Part shown: one piece after another, positions 17,331 through 28,045 of the stretch | Layout of the letters: the number at the start of each line of letters is the position of its first letter | How positions within the stretch are numbered: position 1 is the first letter of the stretch | Assembly (NCBI GenBank): GCA_006386115.1 | Contig: VFIW01000047.1 | Span: forward strand, 186,001-250,000 | Source: Globisporangium splendens | Taxonomy: Eukaryota > Oomycota > Peronosporomycetes > Pythiales > Pythiaceae | Direction of reading: 5' to 3' | DNA length: 64,000 bases | Made by a program: the position numbers and the translations under genes | The notes under the pieces: generated by a model | Seen by the model: only the letters and a program-made list of their open reading frames with translations | Databases searched by the model: none | Told to the model about the DNA's origin: nothing

Positions 17331-19516
17331 AAGAAGCATGTGCGCGGGAAGCTCCTGCGCTGGTCTACGAAGTTGCTCGGTTATCGCTATCAAATTGAAC
17401 ACATTGATGGCATCCACAACTTATGGGCCGATCTGATATCGCGCTGGGGAGGCGCGATGGCTGCTCATGGAACCAAGGGAGCAGAGACGGGAGATGACCA
17501 CTGCACAGACCGATCTAGTACAGCCGATGCAGCCACGGTTATGAACACCGAGGCTGGCGGAAGTGGTGATCACCACGACCAGCCTATGGGGGCCAAGCGT
17601 GCTCGGGCTGGAGGAGATCACATGAACACACATTGTCAGGACCAGTCTCTGTCGGCCATGAGAGCCGCGGTTGTGAACACCGGGATTGGATGCAATGACA
17701 GCCATCTTGGCCAGCGGAAGGAGGCCATGAGAGCCCGCGTCGAAGATGGCTATGAGCACGTAGGCGAGCGCCAGTTCTCGTGTTCGAGAGCCAAGAGTGC
17801 TGCGGCCATGAGTGCCGCGACTGGCGTCTACGGTCGTGACCAGTTATCGGAGGCCACGAGTGCCTCAGAAACCATGAGAGTTTCGACTGGTGATGATGTG
17901 TGTCGTGAGAGCAGGGATGATTCCCTTGAGAGCGAGAAGTGTGAGCATGTGACCAAGAGAGTCGCAGCCATGAGGGCAATGAAGCTAACTACGACTCGCC
18001 GCCGATCTTCTACTGTGTGTATTCGCCCACTTGATAGCGACGCCTTTGTGTGGCCGACCTATGAAGAGATAAAGCGATATCAGAAATTGTACCGCCCACC
18101 CAGCAGTGCAGAGCAAGATGGTGATGGAACGTGGCGCGTTAATGGCAGGGTTTGGATTCCTGAAGAAGCGCACGATCTACTGGAGAGGCTTCTGGTGATC
18201 TCGCACTGTGGAGCGCGAGGTCACAGAGGTATGGATGTGATGCAGAACCAGCTGAAAGCAGTGTTCGAGGTGGTACGCCTCAAAGAGCTCGTGCGACGGT
18301 TTTGTAACGAGTGTCTGCTCTGCTTGCACGTCAAAGGAGGAAGAATAATTCCAAGACCGTGGAGTGAAACTTTTCATGCCCATGAGCGGAATGAGGCACT
18401 TCACTGGGACTTCCTGTATTTAGGAGAGTCATTTGAGGGGAATGCATACCATCTGGTACTGAAGGATGAGCTACCCATTACACGCAGCTCGTGCGATGTG
18501 AAAGCCCGACAGCCGAAGTCGCCGTGCAGGCGATGCTTAACTGGTACAGCAACTTTGGACTGGCCAAAATCTGGATCAGTGACTGCGGAACCCACTTTAA
18601 AAACAAAGTGATTCACGAGCTGTGCACGCGTTTGAAAGCCAAGCAAGGTTTTGTGCTCGCTTATTGTCCGTGGCGCGAGGGTACGGTAGAGCGTGTTAAT
18701 CGAGACATCATTCAAGTGCTGAAAGTATTGATTCTCGAGTACAAGATCAATAGGCGCGACTGGCCATACCTGCTGCCTCTTGTGCAAGCTAGCTTGGACC
18801 ATTCGCAGGTGGCGTCACTCGCGCACAAGGCTCCGATTGAACTCTTCACGGGTCTGCAGTGTCCGTCGCCGCTTACGACGATTCTGGCACCAAGCAGCCA
18901 CGAGATGATTGTGACGATCGAAGACACCAGTGCTTGCGTGGAGGCCAAGCTGAGGAGCTTACGTGAATCTCTGCGCGCAATGCACCTGGTGGTCAAAGAA
19001 AAGAAGAGGAATCAAACGCAATACAACGTGGAAAAAAGAAAAGGCAAGCCTGTCAACTTCAGCGTTGGAGACTACGTTCTGCGTTCGAGGGTTGACGAGC
19101 GTAGAGGGTTAGGAAAGCTGATGGTAACTTGGACAGGGCCATTTCGAGTCGTGGAGGCATGCGAATATTACTTCGTTGTCGAGCATCTGATCACGAAGGA
19201 TCGCACTGACTTCCATGCTTCGAGGCTGAAGTTCTACAGGGACGATTCGCTGAACGTGACGCACGAGCTAATTGAACACGTGGGTGCCCAAGATACGCTG
19301 CTCGGCGTCGAACGGATCTGCAACCACAAATACAACGACAACATGAAGTCTTATGAGCTTCTCGTGAAATGGAAAGGATTTGAAGATATTGAAGATTCCT
19401 GGGAGCCTGTGGAGTCAATCAGAGCGGATGTACCTGATCTGGTGAAAAGATACGTCGACCAGTGTGGCGACCGAAAGCTCCAACGATACCAACGACAGTA
19501 CGATGGACGACTGTGA
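17331..19516 (+). pseudogene. Element C pol 3' half: RNase H end, linker, integrase, chromodomain
   Basis: The RNase H end (LLRWSTKLLGYRYQIEHI, WADLISRW) is followed by an unusual spacer of about 190 residues with recurring AMRA, MNT and GDH units. The integrase zinc finger (HCGARGHRG...CNECLLC) and the first catalytic Asp (HWDFLYLG) come next. A one-base loss near 18473 shifts the frame. The second frame (to 19516) carries the Asp of ISDCGTHF, the Glu of GTVERVN, and a chromodomain (YELLVKWKGFEDIEDSWEP). It is a Ty3/gypsy chromovirus distinct from gypsy1 and gypsy2. The gag-to-RT part is absent, so it is a dead copy. Confidence 0.88.
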
Positions 19517-19539
19517 TGTGAGAAAGCTTGGGGAGGCAG

Positions 19540-19748
19540 TGTGGCGTGCGCAATGGTGTGGGCCAACCCACGACCAGGCAGCTTCCTCACAACCCAGATG
19601 AGCACCCCCTGGATCGCACCGTTGGTGTGGACCAACGGCGCGAGCGAGTCAACAACTGGTTGAGAGCAGCGTAGAGATCAGTGCGTGTTGCTTGCATATC
19701 TTACGAGCTCTCATTCTTGAGAATCTGGTCTCGTGCGTTAATAATACA
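19540..19748 (+). repeat. LTR of element C (3' copy)
   Basis: It starts right after a polypurine tract ending GGGGAGGCAG, 23 bases past the pol stop. It is nearly identical to 7533-7741. Unexpectedly for a 3' LTR, it is followed by a leader and gag start (19862), so it either began a second tandem copy or was joined to one. Confidence 0.65.
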
Positions 19749-19861
19749 CGTAGCGAGTACCCAGGAGTTCCAGCTCCCCCATTTGAGTGTTTGACGTCTC
19801 GTTCGGTCCGTGAAACACCACAAAGTTAACTTTAGTACCTGTTTTCGCCGAACGCGCGGAG

Positions 19862-20010
19862 ATGGATGACGAAACCAAGTCGGCGGCAGCAGTGCCGACG
19901 CACGCAGATCGCCTCGCAGCTCCTGTGTACACGCCACTATGCCCCCCGCGGATTGACAGCATATCTCACGAGGCGATAGTCAAGTGGCGAAGTGCGTGTG
20001 AGGAGTATGA
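19862..20010 (+). pseudogene. Element C gag N-terminus, second copy, interrupted by gypsy2
   Basis: The coding sequence and junction are identical to 7855-8003. The frame is cut after Glu-Glu-Tyr by the gypsy2 left LTR at 20011. Confidence 0.6.
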
Positions 20011-20397
20011 TGTAATGGGGCCTCCCATTACATGGGTTCCCAGGTCAGGAGAGTGTGGGTTTTCTCCCACATGGGTTTTACCACCTCATCCGAACCCACC
20101 CACGTCGTACAGTTGGAGACACATTAATATGTGTCACTCATGAACACTGTACGTAGCCATTTGCATATTAGCCAATAATACTAAGCCGTTAAGATTTAAT
20201 CCCATTGGATGATAGTCGGACTGGACATCCGATTATCTACCAATGAGAGACACCGTAGGTTTCAGTCACTACGATTGCATGTTAGCACTTTAACGTTTTA
20301 ATTCACTTCTCAATTTGCACGGTAACGCGCAAAGCTCCCTTCCTCTCACCTGCGCTTCCTCAACGCACGTGTACGCCGTGTAACGAGTCCCGTTACA
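20011..20397 (+). repeat. Gypsy2 5' LTR
   Basis: 387 bp, TGTAATGGGG...CCCGTTACA, followed by CC and the primer-binding site TGGTAGCACTTTGTGGTCC (20400-20418). Confidence 0.92.
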
Positions 20398-20447
20398 CCT
20401 GGTAGCACTTTGTGGTCCGTCCAACCACAGAGCGGGAGCCGTCAGTA

Positions 20448-21518
20448 ATGAGTACTGACGAAGAACCGATGATGAATCTCGAACCCGCGGAAACCGCGAG
20501 TGCGACGATCAACCGGGAGGATTGCCTCCACTTGAGTGATCTCGAGTGGAGTGCCTTCCAACGGATGAGGACGATCATCGGCGAAAAGACCGTGTTCGCC
20601 ATCCTTGCCACCCTGTCGCAGGATCAACATCGCCTCACGGCGATCGGGTTCCTGCAGAAGGAGCCAGAAGACCGTGGAAGAGAAGCAACCCGCGCAGCCC
20701 CTGCGCAGGTACAGTTCCCACGACAAAAGCCTGTGAGGCTTGAAGTCGCGAAGTATGGCGGAGGAGACAATGAGCCTCTCCTCCGATGGTTCGTCGAAAT
20801 CGATGCCGCCATTCGCTCCGGGCAAATCTACGATCCGGAGCAACAGGTCGATTTCGCGATGTCCAAGCTCGCTGGGAGAGCCAAGAGCTGGGCATTTGGT
20901 CGCCGAATGGCCGACCATGGTTGTTTCTCCACACTTTCGGAGTTTCAAGGCGACATCCGTGCCGCCTTTGAGCCACCAAAGTCGGAATTCCGTACTCGCA
21001 CGGAATTTCTCGAAATCCGACAGGATAAACGCGATCTCCACGCGTATATCCAGCATGCCCGATACTTGGTATCAAGTATCGTGTCTGAGCCAATCGACAT
21101 GGCGACGCAAGTCGCCACGTTCATGAAAGGTTTGGTGGATGGTCCCGTCAAGACCTACCTGTTCCGGGAATACCCGGAAACGCTAGAGCAAGCAATCGCT
21201 CTGGCGCTTCAGGAAGACTTTAGCGCGAAGCAAGCACGGCTTCACGCGTTCCCTTACCGCGCCGCGCAGTTCCGGCACGCGAGACCTCCTCCACGTTACA
21301 GTGGATCCGAACCAATGGATCTCTCGTTGGTTCAAGCTTCGGCGGCTCCGAAGAGACCCGTCGACAAGCGCAAGCTGTAGTGCCACCGCTGCCAGAAACT
21401 GGGGCACTTTCAATACGAGTGCCTAGCGGCGCAGCCCGCTTCCCGCGTCCGAGACACACATCGGACGACTTCTTCGCGTCCAACGCGCGAAGAATCAAAA
21501 AACGTCAACCACCAGTAG
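20448..21518 (+). pseudogene. Gypsy2 gag with premature TAG before the zinc knuckle
   Basis: From ATG 20448 the capsid region is intact (LEWSAFQRMR, AMSKLAGRAKSWAFG, LFREYPETLEQAI). An in-frame TAG at 21378-21380 stops it after 310 residues. The frame continues directly with the CCHC knuckle (CHRC...H...C) and then the slippery site, ending at TAG 21516-21518. The early stop is probably a point mutation, since gypsy1 gag runs through; regulated readthrough cannot be excluded. Confidence 0.85.
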
Positions 21519-21537
21519 ACGCGGGGCGCTCTACTGG
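21497..21537 (+). promoter_or_regulatory. -1 ribosomal frameshift signal between gag and pol (gypsy2)
   Basis: TCA AAA AAC in the gag frame contains A AAA AAC (21497-21503). After an 8-base spacer comes a perfect 8-bp stem CCAGTAGA/TCTACTGG (21512-21519, 21530-21537) with a 10-base loop. As in gypsy1, the gag TAG sits in the 5' arm and the slip leads straight into the protease-pol frame. Confidence 0.85.
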
Positions 21538-24500
21538 CGAATATGCCTCTGGTGTGATCGTGGTGCACGAGGCGCAAGCCCCCAGCGTGCATGACGCGCG
21601 CTGCTGGACAACCACGACTGCGGAGGAGCCGAGAGATCGGCTCATCCAACTTGAGATAACCGTAGAGGGATTTACGACCCCTCTGCGGGCACTGCTAGAC
21701 ACGGGTGCGTCGAACAACTTTATTCGATCGCATATCGCCCGTGCACTAGCGAGAGTAATTTTGGAGGAATCACGTTCCTCCGAGTCGAAGATTACTGTGC
21801 GGTTGGCAACAGGTGCCACCGTCACGACGGAGGAACGCGTGACACGGCTTCGTGTCACGCATGATGGACGCCAAATGGAAGGAGACTTCATTTGGCTGGA
21901 TTTAGATGACAAGTTCGATGTCATCCTCGGAATGCCATGGCTGAAGAAGTATCAGCCGATCATCGATTGGAATCAACAATCGATCAGTTACCCCGCTATG
22001 AAGCGGAAACAGGCTAACCGCCCGTCGGCGCGCAACGCGCTGTCGGTTAACGAACATGATGCAAGGGTGTGCGATGGCCCCCTTAGCACGATGCTCGATG
22101 GAGAAGCCACCCGAAAGTCTAAAGGACAGACTTCGGTTGCTCATCACTCTGTATTGAAGAGCGATGACGAAGGAAAGGTACCGCCAATGGAGACCTCTGA
22201 TCAAGGCTCCTCGTGCGAAGTCATCAGTGTCTTGGTCACTGATGAGGATGGATCTCATATTCATGAGATGGCGTTAGAAGACCCTCCGAAGGACGCTTCG
22301 GAAGTGGTAACGCTACCCGTCATGAGCCAGAAACGGTTCATGAAAGAACTGCATCGAGGCACCCTCGAGCAGATATGTTACATTGCTCCTCAGGAATCGA
22401 GCAACGCCGAGTCAGCAGTACAGAGACACCCACTCGATGAATGTTTCCTTGCGTCGTCATCAGTGATGAACACTGATGTGCTCGACGAGCCAACGAAGAA
22501 GGAACGATTTCAGGCTCAGGGATGGGAATCCCTGAAGGACAGTCCATTCTACGGACTATTGAAGGAGTACGAGGACGTATTCCCAGAAGAAGTTCCCAGT
22601 CGTCTTCCGACAGACAAAGGAGTGCGGCATGAGATTGATCTCAAGCCGGGAACAAAGTACTGCGTCACGAGGCAATGGCCACTGCCTCGAGAGCAAGTCA
22701 AGGTGATCGACGAGTTCTTTGAAGCTCGTCGTAAAGCGGGCCAAGTGTGCGAGTCGAATTCTCCGCACTGCAGCCCCACCTTCTGTGTGAAAAAGGCCAC
22801 AGGAGGTTGGAGGATCGTGCATGCGTTCAACAAGTTGAATGCGGCAACAATCCCGGCGCAAACGCCGATACCTCACAAAGATGTCATCATTGACAGCATG
22901 CAAGGTAGTACTATCTTTAGTACGATCGATTTGAGAGATGGGTTCTATCAAATCTTGATGCGTGAAAAGCATATCCCTTTCACAGCAGTCAGCACCCCGA
23001 GCGGGATGCTGTGGGAGTGGCTCGTAATGCCACAGGGGCTAACAAATGCTCCCGCCACGTTCAATAGATGCGTCACGCAACTGTTACGTCCAGTGCGAGA
23101 CTTCGCACCCAGCTATTTTGACGACGTGTTCATACACAGTCGTGCATCGGATGCTGCATCCGATGTGGAAGTGCACAAAGAGCACCTCCGACAGCTATTA
23201 GACTTGATGCGGAAGTACAAGCTGTACGCCAACATACAAAAGTGTATGTTTGGTGTTGATGAGATCCCCGTTCTCGGCTGCTTTGTCGGCAAGAACGGAG
23301 TGCGTCCTGATCCCGAAAAGATCAAGGCGATCAACGACTGGCCCGTCCCAACAAGCCAAAAGGATCTTCGCAAGTCCTCGGTCTTGCGACGTATCTCCAT
23401 AAGTACTCGCAGAACTATGCGGGTATCATCCGACGTCTTTCATCATTACTGAAGAAAGACGTCGACTGGAAGTGGTCCGACGAATGTCAAGATGCATTCG
23501 TCAGGGTGAAAAGCAGTCTCATGGAGGCTCCGGTTCTCGCGATCGCCGATCACGAGCGACCATTCTATGTGGTCTGTGATGCATCCGACTTTGCAATCGG
23601 ATGCGCGCTCATGTAGCGCGACGATGCAGATCGAGAACGCGTGATCTGCTATCAGTCGCGTCAGCTGAAGCCAGCTGAGCGCAATTATCCGGTTCATGAC
23701 AAGGAGTTGCTTGCCATGAAGTACGCTCTTACGAAGTTCAGAGTGTATTTGCTCGGAAGTAAACGGTTCACCGTTCACACTGACCACGCTTCGCTCCGCA
23801 CCGCAGTGAAGTCGCCACATCTGTCGCAAAGAATGGCCCGATGGCTTTCTTTCTTTGCGGAGTACGAGTTTGACGTCGAGTACAAACCCGGACGGTTCAA
23901 CGTGATCGCGGATGCATTATCACGTCGCCCAGACATTGAGTCGAAAGCAAACGACTCAAAGGGAGACCGTGTGATGGCAATCACACGGGAAAGCACGCCG
24001 ACATCGTCGCTCCTCGACGATATCAAAAGACCGTATGCGACAGATAGCGACATCAGTCGACTTGTTGCCCACTTGTCAGACCCGTCTGATAAGTCGCTCA
24101 AGGCGTTGGATCCGGCTCAACGCGCTCGTCTACATCGTTACGAGATGCGCAACGGTGTTCTCTACTACCGTATAGATGACAGCGACGAGCCACGCGCTGT
24201 CGTTCCAAACGATAGTGACCTTCGCAATCGTGTGCTCTTCGAGTACCACGATGCGCCTTTCCGCGGCCATCCAGGACGCGAGAAAACGTATCTCGCGCTT
24301 TCCCGCGACTTCTATTGGTTACACCAATACAAGTGGGTCCGCAAATACGTACGCGCATGCGAGGTTTGCCAGCGCGTCAAGCCAGCACCGGTGACCAATG
24401 CACCGCTGCGATCACTACCAGTCCCGACGGACTGTTGGAAGTCAGTCTCGATGGACTTCATCTTCGGTCTTCCTGCTGACTCCAGCAAGAAGACTGGGAT

Positions 24501-25847
24501 CCTCGTCATCGTGGATCGCTTCAGTAAGATGGTCCATCTCAGTGCTGTCCCTGCTAGCGTCACCGCAAAGCAGACGGCGCAGATATTCCTGGATTCTGTG
24601 TTTAGGTTACACGGAATGCCCACTGAAATCGTGTCGGACCGAGATCCACGATTCACAGCTGCCTTCTGGCAAGAGTTGTTCCGACTCTTGGGCACTCAGC
24701 TCAAGATGTCGACAGCTGATCATCCGCAGACAGATGGTCAGACCGAGTGTGTAAATCGCACGCTCGAGGATATTCTGCGCAGCTATGCGCATTCATTCAC
24801 TCACTGGAATGAATGTCTCCTCTCGCAGAGTTTGCAATCAACAACTCTGTGCATGTCTCAACCGGGCACACGCCATTCTACGTGAACGCCCTCAGGCACC
24901 CACGTGTTCCGTCCATCCTCGGTGGGATGTTCCCTCCGTCGGTGACATCTCCCTTAAGTGGGGGAGGAGTCCGCGAAGCAGCTGCTTCGGAACAAGCGAA
25001 GAGCGCGGAGATCTCGCACCATCATGGGCAGGCAACTGCTCATGCGGCGATCGTCGACAAGGACATCGTTACAACAGCGTTGCAGCGGCAAGCTGTCATC
25101 CGCTTCGTCCGCGATTCAATCGCCGACGCAGTGGATGGTCAGAAAGAACAAGCGGACAAGAGTGGCCGCAAAAACACGAACGAGTTTCGACGAAATTCGT
25201 TTGTTTTATTATCGACTGCTAACCTACCTAACAGAGTGGTGAGCAGTGACAGCAACAAGTTGCTGCCAAGATACATTGGCCCTTTCAAGGTCCTTGAAAG
25301 GATTGGGGACGCATACACGTTGGAGCTTCCTCCGACCATGCGTCTACACCCGACGTTCTACGTCGGGCGACTCAAAGCGTATCATCGCCACGATGACTCG
25401 TTGGTCTCTTCCTCTTCAGGAGACCGTGGTCGCGAAGGATCCCAAGCACAAGCTCGTGATCAGCCTCGAGCCTCAAAAGCCGTCCCTCGAGCCGCTCGTG
25501 TTTCGCGATCATCTCGCTTAGCTCGGCCCGAAGTCGGAGAACCTCGTTCTCCCGCTCAGCGTACTTCAGCCGATCAAGAAGATGCTGATCACTCTGAGGA
25601 TGCGCCTCGGAGTCACGAGCAGATCTTCCCTCCTCCAGCTCCTCCGTTGCGAGACTCCGAGGGGAACCAACGCTGGATCGTGGAGAAGATACTTGCTCAT
25701 CGCGATCGATCGTCGCGAGGGAAGAAGGAGCGCGTCTATCGCGTTCGTTGGCTTGGTTACCCGCCAGATCGAGATACCTGGGAACCGGCTGCGATGCTCC
25801 AAGCCGATGTTCCTGGCTTGGTGCAGCAGTACGAGAGTCGACGCTAA
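21503..25847 (+). pseudogene. Gypsy2 pol, frameshifted and interrupted
   Basis: Protease LLDTGASNNF, RT YFDDVFIHS and the connection region are in one frame to about 23370. There, loss of one T (in the LRKFLGLATYL region) ends the frame at 23452. The next frame has TAG at 23614-23616 (probably CAG originally, CALM-stop-RDDA), then RNase H and the integrase to about 24820. A lost C there shifts the frame (frame end 24885). The last frame (from about 24813) holds the integrase end, the GPF-like module and the chromodomain (RVRWLGYPPDRDTWEP), ending at 25847. All domains are recognisable, but the protein cannot be made whole. Confidence 0.9.
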
Positions 25848-26910
25848 TCGACTCTCGCTTCCACAACTCGCGGATTCGATCTTGCAATCCGCGAGGAAGC
25901 ATCACACCGTTGCAACCACGAAGGTGCTCCTCAGTCAACTGAGGACCATCGCTGGTGCAGATGCGGCAACCCCTCGGTGTGGTCTTGACTCCACACGGAA
26001 CCCCAAGATCCACGCATTCCTCGTGGATCGCCAACAACTTTCCAACGGCATTGTGCCGGAGGAACTTATCCCGATTATCTCGCAATCGAGAGATACACTT
26101 CGCAGCGTCTTCGTTGAAATTCACAACGAAGGCACCCCACGCTTGCGAAAGGAACAGCGCTTGTTTCTCAGCGCCGTGAGACTTCTTTGACTTCGATCGA
26201 CCATCGAAGTACCGCATCGAATGGAAAAGGTCGATGTAAAACTCCTCGCGCGCCTTGGGATGGAAGTTCTGTCGAAGGACGAAGTCATCGTCCTTGATGG
26301 TACTAACATCGTACAGCGCGTGAGTGCCCGCATGCTGGGTGCCACGATGTGCACGAACCCAATTGGGTTTGGGCGCCCATAAGTGACTCCAGCTAGAAGG
26401 GACGAAATCCACTCCTTCAGAAGGACCCGTCACCAGATCCTTCTCCTCCTCCGGAAAGGCAAGATAGCGTGGCAACTCGCTATTTCCCGATGACGCAGTA
26501 ACCTGCGCATCAGATTCGGATTCCACATCGAAGAGCAAGTCTTCGAGTGGATCGACAGCTTCCAGTTCACAATTGGACGCGTCCAGCGAGAGAAGGATAT
26601 TTCTCGCTGCATTCACCAGGTCGGGATCAGCTGACGCTAATCCTTCCCGACCGAGATTTTCCATCGTGTTGGCAGATGCCGCGCTTTCCGACGCTCCGAC
26701 GTCGGAAATGGCAACCGCCACGGTGGATCCGCTCGTTTCTCCGTGAGGAGATCCCTCCTCACGACGCTTCTTCCGCGTAGGCTCATTCAAGAGGGCCGCG
26801 GACGACGAACGTTTCGCTTCGTTTCGTTTGAGATTCGAACGGTCAACGGAAGAAGACTCGGCTTCTTCCTCCCGATCGTCATGCACGACATTCGTCGTGG
26901 TGCTACTCAT
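25372..26910 (-). CDS. Antisense ORF of gypsy2: NLS, Cys-rich core, coiled coil
   Basis: 512 residues from ATG 26910 (the frame is open up to 27066). It lies antisense, with most of it beyond the pol stop and its last 476 bp overlapping the chromodomain and linker of pol. The N-terminal third is acidic and Ser-rich with a basic cluster (RKKRREE). The central core has EFYIDLFHS and AWGAFV, similar to gypsy1's EFYKERFFS and SWRTFV, plus a Cys cluster (CRICTS...LRGC). The C-terminus is a short coiled coil ending in a basic tail (LLKRKRP). It is intact although gag-pol of the same element has four lesions. No known family is recognised. Confidence 0.65.
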   Translation of the reverse strand: MSSTTTNVVHDDREEEAESSSVDRSNLKRNEAKRSSSAALLNEPTRKKRREEGSPHGETSGSTVAVAISDVGASESAASANTMENLGREGLASADPDLVNAARNILLSLDASNCELEAVDPLEDLLFDVESESDAQVTASSGNSELPRYLAFPEEEKDLVTGPSEGVDFVPSSWSHLWAPKPNWVRAHRGTQHAGTHALYDVSTIKDDDFVLRQNFHPKAREEFYIDLFHSMRYFDGRSKSKKSHGAEKQALFLSQAWGAFVVNFNEDAAKCISRLRDNRDKFLRHNAVGKLLAIHEECVDLGVPCGVKTTPRGCRICTSDGPQLTEEHLRGCNGVMLPRGLQDRIRELWKRESISVDSRTAAPSQEHRLGASQPVPRYLDLAGNQANERDRRAPSSLATIDRDEQVSSPRSSVGSPRSLATEELEEGRSARDSEAHPQSDQHLLDRLKYAERENEVLRLRAELSEMIAKHERLEGRLLRLEADHELVLGILRDHGLLKRKRPTSHRGDDTL

Positions 26911-27192
26911 TGGAGTGTTGCAAGGAGTCACCTCCTCGCTACTCGACTCGTAGTCAACAGCATCGCTGTCGATCGAAGACGTTTGTACGAGGTTCACCTC
27001 GCACAGCTTGCGGCGTCTGGAAAGCTCTCTGTTGGGCACGGCGCACACTGAGAACTGAGCCCGCAAGACTCAGTGCTCTGCCTTCTGTGACCAGTTCCTC
27101 CGAACACGGAAGAACACCTAAGAACACAGAAGAACACAAGATGGATTGGTCGCGCGCGCTTCTACGTGACCAATCGCTTTACGGGGGGATGA

Positions 27193-27579
27193 TGTAATGG
27201 GGCCTCCCATTACATGGGTTCCCGGGTCAGGAGAGTGTGGGTTTTCTCCCACATGGGTTTTACCACCTCTTCTGAACCCACCCACGACGTACAGTTGGAG
27301 ACACATTAATATGTGTCACTCATGAACACTGTACGTAGCCATTTGCATATTAGCCAATAAGACTAAGCCGTTAAGATTTAATTCCATTGGATGATAGTCG
27401 GACTGGACATCCGATTATCTACCAATGAGAGACACCGTAGGTTTCAGTCACTACGATTGCATGTTAGAACTTTAACGTTTTAATTCACTTCTCAATTTGC
27501 ACGGTAACGCGCAAAGCTCCCTTCCTTTCACCTGCGCTTCCTCAACGCACGTGTACGTCGTGTAACGAGTCCCGTTACA
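27193..27579 (+). repeat. Gypsy2 3' LTR
   Basis: 387 bp, nine differences from 20011-20397. It marks the right edge of the retrotransposon cluster. Confidence 0.92.
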
Positions 27580-28045
27580 GAAGAGAAATATTGCCGCTGC
27601 AATTCAATCCCAGACGACCAATATCGTTCAACGCATTGCCTGTCTTGCACTGAATCAAGTATAATATACAAAAAGAACGCTGTTTTTTGCTTCTGTGACT
27701 TGGCTTCTACGTGTTGCAACATGCAACGATATTGCTGAATGGAATGTTGTCAACCTCGGTAAAATGTCTTCAGCGGCAAGAAAAGAAAGCGACAAAAAGT
27801 GTGCCAAGGCTCTGTATTCTGCGAGAACGCCATGGCTCTCGGTAAATATCGCGAGCAAATCCGACAATCAGTCAATGCCGTGTATTAAATAAGAAAAAAA
27901 TGTGAACTGTGATGCAAGTTGCGTCCCTTACATCGGTGTGATCGCTCTCTCGGAGCGCTTGGTGCTGTAGATCATACTATTCTGGAATAGTGGAGATGTG
28001 ATCAGATGTCTCCTCTGAAATCTGCTGCTGTGTGTGCCAAGATCA
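27580..28045. other. Border region, no gene seen
   Basis: The sequence is AT-rich and unrelated to the LTRs. Only short frames occur and none has a recognisable motif. Neither the missing part of element C nor the missing GST exons are found here. Confidence 0.4.

Larger units (their letters stand above)
20011..27579 (+). mobile_element. Gypsy2: chromodomain Ty3/gypsy element with decayed gag-pol
   Basis: Two 387-bp LTRs (20011-20397 and 27193-27579) differ at nine positions. Inside are a primer-binding site, gag, a frameshift signal, pol with protease, RT, RNase H, integrase and chromodomain, a 1.2-kb region after pol holding most of an antisense ORF, and a polypurine tract (GGGGGGATGA) before the right LTR. 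Gag-pol has two nonsense changes and two single-base losses, so the element is not autonomous. The flanks (TATGA and GAAGA) are not target duplications, so at least one border was rearranged. Confidence 0.92.

Noticed and set aside
17286..17345. Start codon and N-terminus reading MEQRPLTKKHVRG at 17310 as a real protein start
   Set aside because: EQRPLT is the end of the solo LTR read in frame. The true upstream codons lie at 16613-16679.
20006..27584. Target-site duplication for gypsy2
   Set aside because: TATGA on the left and GAAGA on the right do not match, so the borders were changed after insertion.
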